Part shown: piece after piece, positions 61,062 through 64,000 of the stretch
Position numbering within the stretch: the first letter of the stretch is position 1
Layout: each line of letters opens with the position of its first letter
From: a virus
Virus record (IMG/VR): IMGVR_UViG_3300048691_000182
Coordinates: 1 to 64,000 of that record
Direction: 5' to 3' (one strand)
Length of the DNA stretch: 64,000 nt
Notes under the pieces: model-generated
What the model saw: only the letters and a program-made list of their open reading frames with translations
What the model was told of the DNA's origin: nothing
Databases searched by the model: none
Translations under genes and position numbers: made by a program

Positions 61062-62747
61062 ATGGCAACTTCTGATATAAGTACGTCAGGTATCACAGGT
61101 TCAGACGGTGTTACACCGTTGTACTCTCCTAACGAAAGATGGTGTATTTGGAATCTTGATGAAATTTATGTTGGTACTGTTGGTACTAAGCGGTATGTTC
61201 CAAAGATAAATGATTATGTTGTAGATATTACTTCTGGTACTTTTTACAAAGTAAGAACCATTGATCCGGTTACTCTTATATGCACTTATGACCAAGTAAA
61301 CATTAATACCGTTGATACCTCTCTGAGTGAAAATGATATTTTATTTGGTGTTGGCCCAGGTACTCAGTCTGACACGTATCTCGCTTATGTAGATGCAAGT
61401 GTGGTTCCTAGTATTCTAGCTGTTGATGCCAGACTTCGCATTGGTGGCAGTATGGCTAGTTACTGTAAAATCTTTAAGGGTGCTGATGTTTCTAGCTCTG
61501 GCAAGGTAATCAGTAGAGTATACGATCAAAACGGAACTTTGTTAACGCAGAACATTCCTCTTGAATTAGCAGCAATTGATTCACACACTAACCACAGTAT
61601 CAAAATTGTAAGCGTAGCACACACCGTTGAAACTTTGACTGATGGTGAAATTGTAACTGTTGTTGTTTATGATGATGTTGGGCACGTTGTATCTAAACGG
61701 CAATTACTGGTAGAAAATACTGCTTTTATTCGTTCTATCAATGTATCTCAGAAATATATTTCGCATATTTCTTTAGCCAGTCCATTCATGTCTTCTTCAG
61801 ATAACACTCTGATTGAACTACCTATCAACGTTCTTGTTGAAGGTTTGGATTTATATGGCATTGTGCATTATTCCGATGGTACGACCTTGAAGTTACCTGT
61901 AGACGGTACTAAGTTTAGAATGTTTGGGCTTGAGCAGTATTTAGGTACTGTTGTTGGGCAGCGCGTCCAGCTTGTGTTACGTTATGCTTTAAGCACTGGT
62001 GAAACTGCCTATGGCGCAGTAAGCGGTGATGGTAAATCAATAACTAAACAATTTACTCTTAATTCACTTGTTCAAAACGGTGCTTATGCTGTTAAACTGT
62101 TTGGTTATCCTGTTTGGGTGGACACAGTAACCGGTTACAAGATGGAGTGGTTCCTCTACAGCTTAGATAGAAACATTGTCTACAATGTAACTGATTACGT
62201 TAGATATAGTGCTGTAACTGGAGCTTTCAGACCCAAGGCTTATGGTTTCTCTCAGGACTTAACTGTAAGTATTAATTTGCGTGACGTTAGTGGTTCATTC
62301 AAATCCTATATCCATGCACAAAACTATAATGTTGTGTTAGTTGACAATGGAGCAGCAAGAACTACTAACTGGACTGTTACTTATGAGCCAGGACAAGTTC
62401 CGTTGTTTGGTGTTGGTCTTCACGCACAAGCTACTTTGGTTAGTGCTAATAACTACAAACTGACTGTGCACTCTGGTTTAACTACCAAGGCTGATTGGCT
62501 CAATAGAGTTTATTATGCATCTAAACCTATTATTGATTTAGAGCGGGAAATTACTGCACCTGAACCAAATTTCTTTGCTATTATTGCTGGTAATAATCGT
62601 GTTGAATTCAGTATTGATGACTGGGATAAAAACTTGACAATTGGGTCGGGTCCAGTTATTAACGGAACTGTATTTATTGAGTTCTTTAAACGTGTTTCAA
62701 CTAACGATATTCAGTTAGCTATTGCTGGCATGCCTATCTATAATTAA
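61062..62747 (+). CDS. Virion structural protein
   Basis: A 561-residue product preceded by GAAAGAAATAA. Beta-rich with tandem Ig-like-sized segments (for example ISVAHTVETLTDGEIVTVVV-type strands near residues 180-210), no catalytic motif. It follows the 862-residue structural gene by 12 bases, so both are probably one unit. It may form part of a neck, whisker or baseplate structure; the exact role is unknown. Confidence 0.55.
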   Translation: MATSDISTSGITGSDGVTPLYSPNERWCIWNLDEIYVGTVGTKRYVPKINDYVVDITSGTFYKVRTIDPVTLICTYDQVNINTVDTSLSENDILFGVGPGTQSDTYLAYVDASVVPSILAVDARLRIGGSMASYCKIFKGADVSSSGKVISRVYDQNGTLLTQNIPLELAAIDSHTNHSIKIVSVAHTVETLTDGEIVTVVVYDDVGHVVSKRQLLVENTAFIRSINVSQKYISHISLASPFMSSSDNTLIELPINVLVEGLDLYGIVHYSDGTTLKLPVDGTKFRMFGLEQYLGTVVGQRVQLVLRYALSTGETAYGAVSGDGKSITKQFTLNSLVQNGAYAVKLFGYPVWVDTVTGYKMEWFLYSLDRNIVYNVTDYVRYSAVTGAFRPKAYGFSQDLTVSINLRDVSGSFKSYIHAQNYNVVLVDNGAARTTNWTVTYEPGQVPLFGVGLHAQATLVSANNYKLTVHSGLTTKADWLNRVYYASKPIIDLEREITAPEPNFFAIIAGNNRVEFSIDDWDKNLTIGSGPVINGTVFIEFFKRVSTNDIQLAIAGMPIYN

Positions 62748-62754
62748 ACATACT

Positions 62755-62793
62755 CTACTACTACACAAGCTATAAATGCTTGTGTAGTAGTAG
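62755..62793. terminator. Bidirectional hairpin terminator, 16-bp stem
   Basis: Arms 62755-62770 and 62778-62793 are perfectly complementary with a 7-base loop. It lies between convergent stops at 62747 (+) and 62806 (-). CATA flanks it on the left and TTATG on the right. Confidence 0.65.
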
Positions 62794-62805
62794 TAGTTAT
62801 GCTTT

Positions 62806-64000
62806 TTAATATCTTTGTCTATAATTGCTGTAATTTTGAGTATTGTGTTTTGCTACTCTATTGGCTCTTTTAGACTCTCTAACATTATTAATAAGTTCAT
62901 CAACAGAGAAGACTTCACCCTCTTCTAAAACAATAGACCTATTTAAAGATCTTAATTTTTGTTCTAGTTTAAGTATAATAAAATCATCGTTTGTTTTACT
63001 TAGCTCTTCTTCAATAGCAACTATTTCTTGTCTGATATAATTTTGCTCCATTAGAAAATCATATTCAGCCTGGGTAGTTACTTTATTCTTATTTGAAGCT
63101 GAGAATATTTTCTTACTGTCAATCCCATAAAAAGAAAGATTAGTAGCTTTAGTTAAGAACCAAAATATCAACAACCACGCAATTACCATATCGTCATGCA
63201 TACCTTTTAAATGGTCCACACGATTATTAATAATTAACAAACTTGTTATCTGGTCTATGGTTGTCTTATCTCTAACTAAGTTTCCACCTTGTTTAGCGGC
63301 TAGTTGTAACGTAGTTGAATAAAGCTCACTTCGACTAGTTAGGCCTGAACCCGTAGTAATAAATCCAAATGTTTTCTTATTAGTAGTGTAGACGTGCGAA
63401 GGTCTTCTCCCAAAAGGAATATTTAAATCTCTCCAGGTCTCTTTATCTTCATCACCTTTTTGAACAGCCATATTAAATAATCTTTTAAATGGGTCAATAC
63501 CTTTTGCAGGTAACATTAAAAGTAAATAATCAATAATAGCCACACCAGATGATTTTCTTTCAATAATAACAGTTAGATTGTCGTATTTAACAATCCAATC
63601 ACAGATCCATTCAGCAAAAGTAATTAAATTAGTTTCATTGTAATTACCTGCACAGATAGTACCACCGTCGACAATATCTGCTAATAATAAAGATATATCA
63701 TCACCACCAGAAGCATCGCTGGTATCCAGCGCCATTACAAAGTTACTAGATGACATTATTCTACCTAGTTCGTCTTGATTCACATACCACTTTGTAATGT
63801 AGTTGTAGGGTGCGGCTATTTTGGTAGTAAAGTTTAAGTCTTGTGAATTTCTGATTCTAGTAAGTAGTTCAACAGACAACGGAGACGATTGCGAACCAGA
63901 AGTCCAAACGTTAAAGAAGTCTCTGTCTGCATCCTCACCTTTTTGGATAGCATCTTCAATAGCGCGCTTTAACCACTCGTCGTCCTTACCTAGCTGAGTG
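62806..64000 (-). CDS. Terminase large subunit, nuclease end (5' end beyond the window)
   Basis: The frame is open through the right edge of the window, so the TTG at 63879 is not the real start; about 397 residues are present. FVMALDTSDASGGDD (first Asp cluster), VIIERKSSG (Glu) and HDDMVIAWLL (last Asp pair) are the three blocks of the RNase H-fold nuclease of phage large terminases that cuts concatemeric DNA at packaging. The ATPase half lies outside. The final 100 residues are Glu/Lys/Asn-rich coil. Identification of the nuclease part is firm. Confidence 0.85.
   Translation of the reverse strand, partial: TQLGKDDEWLKRAIEDAIQKGEDADRDFFNVWTSGSQSSPLSVELLTRIRNSQDLNFTTKIAAPYNYITKWYVNQDELGRIMSSSNFVMALDTSDASGGDDISLLLADIVDGGTICAGNYNETNLITFAEWICDWIVKYDNLTVIIERKSSGVAIIDYLLLMLPAKGIDPFKRLFNMAVQKGDEDKETWRDLNIPFGRRPSHVYTTNKKTFGFITTGSGLTSRSELYSTTLQLAAKQGGNLVRDKTTIDQITSLLIINNRVDHLKGMHDDMVIAWLLIFWFLTKATNLSFYGIDSKKIFSASNKNKVTTQAEYDFLMEQNYIRQEIVAIEEELSKTNDDFIILKLEQKLRSLNRSIVLEEGEVFSVDELINNVRESKRANRVAKHNTQNYSNYRQRY

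Noticed and set aside
1-64000. CRISPR arrays, insertion sequences, tRNA or rRNA genes
   Set aside because: No direct repeat arrays with spacers, no transposase motifs and no cloverleaf sequences were seen.

Overview
The window is part of a large (jumbo) tailed-phage genome with a contractile tail. The DNA is AT-rich, genes are packed tightly on both strands, and almost every recognisable product is a virion, DNA-recombination or transcription protein. Tail sheath, tail tube, baseplate spike, a very long tape-measure-type protein, prohead protease and the nuclease end of a large terminase make it a myovirus. A lipobox outer-membrane spanin suggests a Gram-negative host. Pieces of a multisubunit RNA polymerase place it near the phiKZ-like group. 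The block tape measure/transglycosylase - beta-prime N-half - beta - unknown virion-type genes - prohead protease (35483-51875) resembles the phiKZ gp181-gp180-gp178-gp175 neighbourhood. No tRNA, rRNA, IS element or CRISPR array was seen.

Layout. 1-4573: end of an unrecognised gene, then two related fiber-like proteins interleaved with three paralogous family-2-type glycosyltransferases. 4633-7993: structural protein, RuvC-like resolvase, overlapping inner/outer spanin pair, a one-TM protein and a CYTH-fold protein. 8054-16762: unrecognised structural gene (-), two tail fibers sharing an N-terminal domain (+), and the baseplate spike (-). 16822-24252: Rad50/SbcC-like ATPase, a small frameshifted gene, two structural genes (-), a small membrane protein and an RNase H with a novel C-terminal half. 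24310-33284: a possible internal virion protein (-), then a coupled operon of RecA/UvsX-like recombinase, small membrane proteins and a detached RNA polymerase beta C-terminal domain, followed by small unknowns, a NADAR-like protein and a structural protein. 33329-42739 (-): baseplate-type protein and the 2418-residue tail protein with two peptidoglycan-hydrolase domains. 42781-53355 (+): RNA polymerase beta-prime N-half, beta, unknown genes, protease, and small proteins. 53458-57073 (-): permuted papain-like amidase, tail tube, tail sheath. 57446-62747 (+): three structural proteins. 62806-64000 (-): terminase large subunit, running off the window.

The genes fit one virion-assembly programme with embedded recombination genes (Rad50-like, UvsX-like, RuvC-like, RNase H) and a phage transcription machine. 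The most notable points are the three-part polymerase (the main beta chain ends before the conserved C-terminal clamp, and a matching piece lies about 16 kb away in the recombinase operon), a uniform set of long near-perfect intergenic hairpins, often flanked by CATA and TATG, that separate transcription units, and the repeated fiber-plus-glycosyltransferase modules that may decorate the virion. Functions are assigned by reading motifs by eye; no database search was run.
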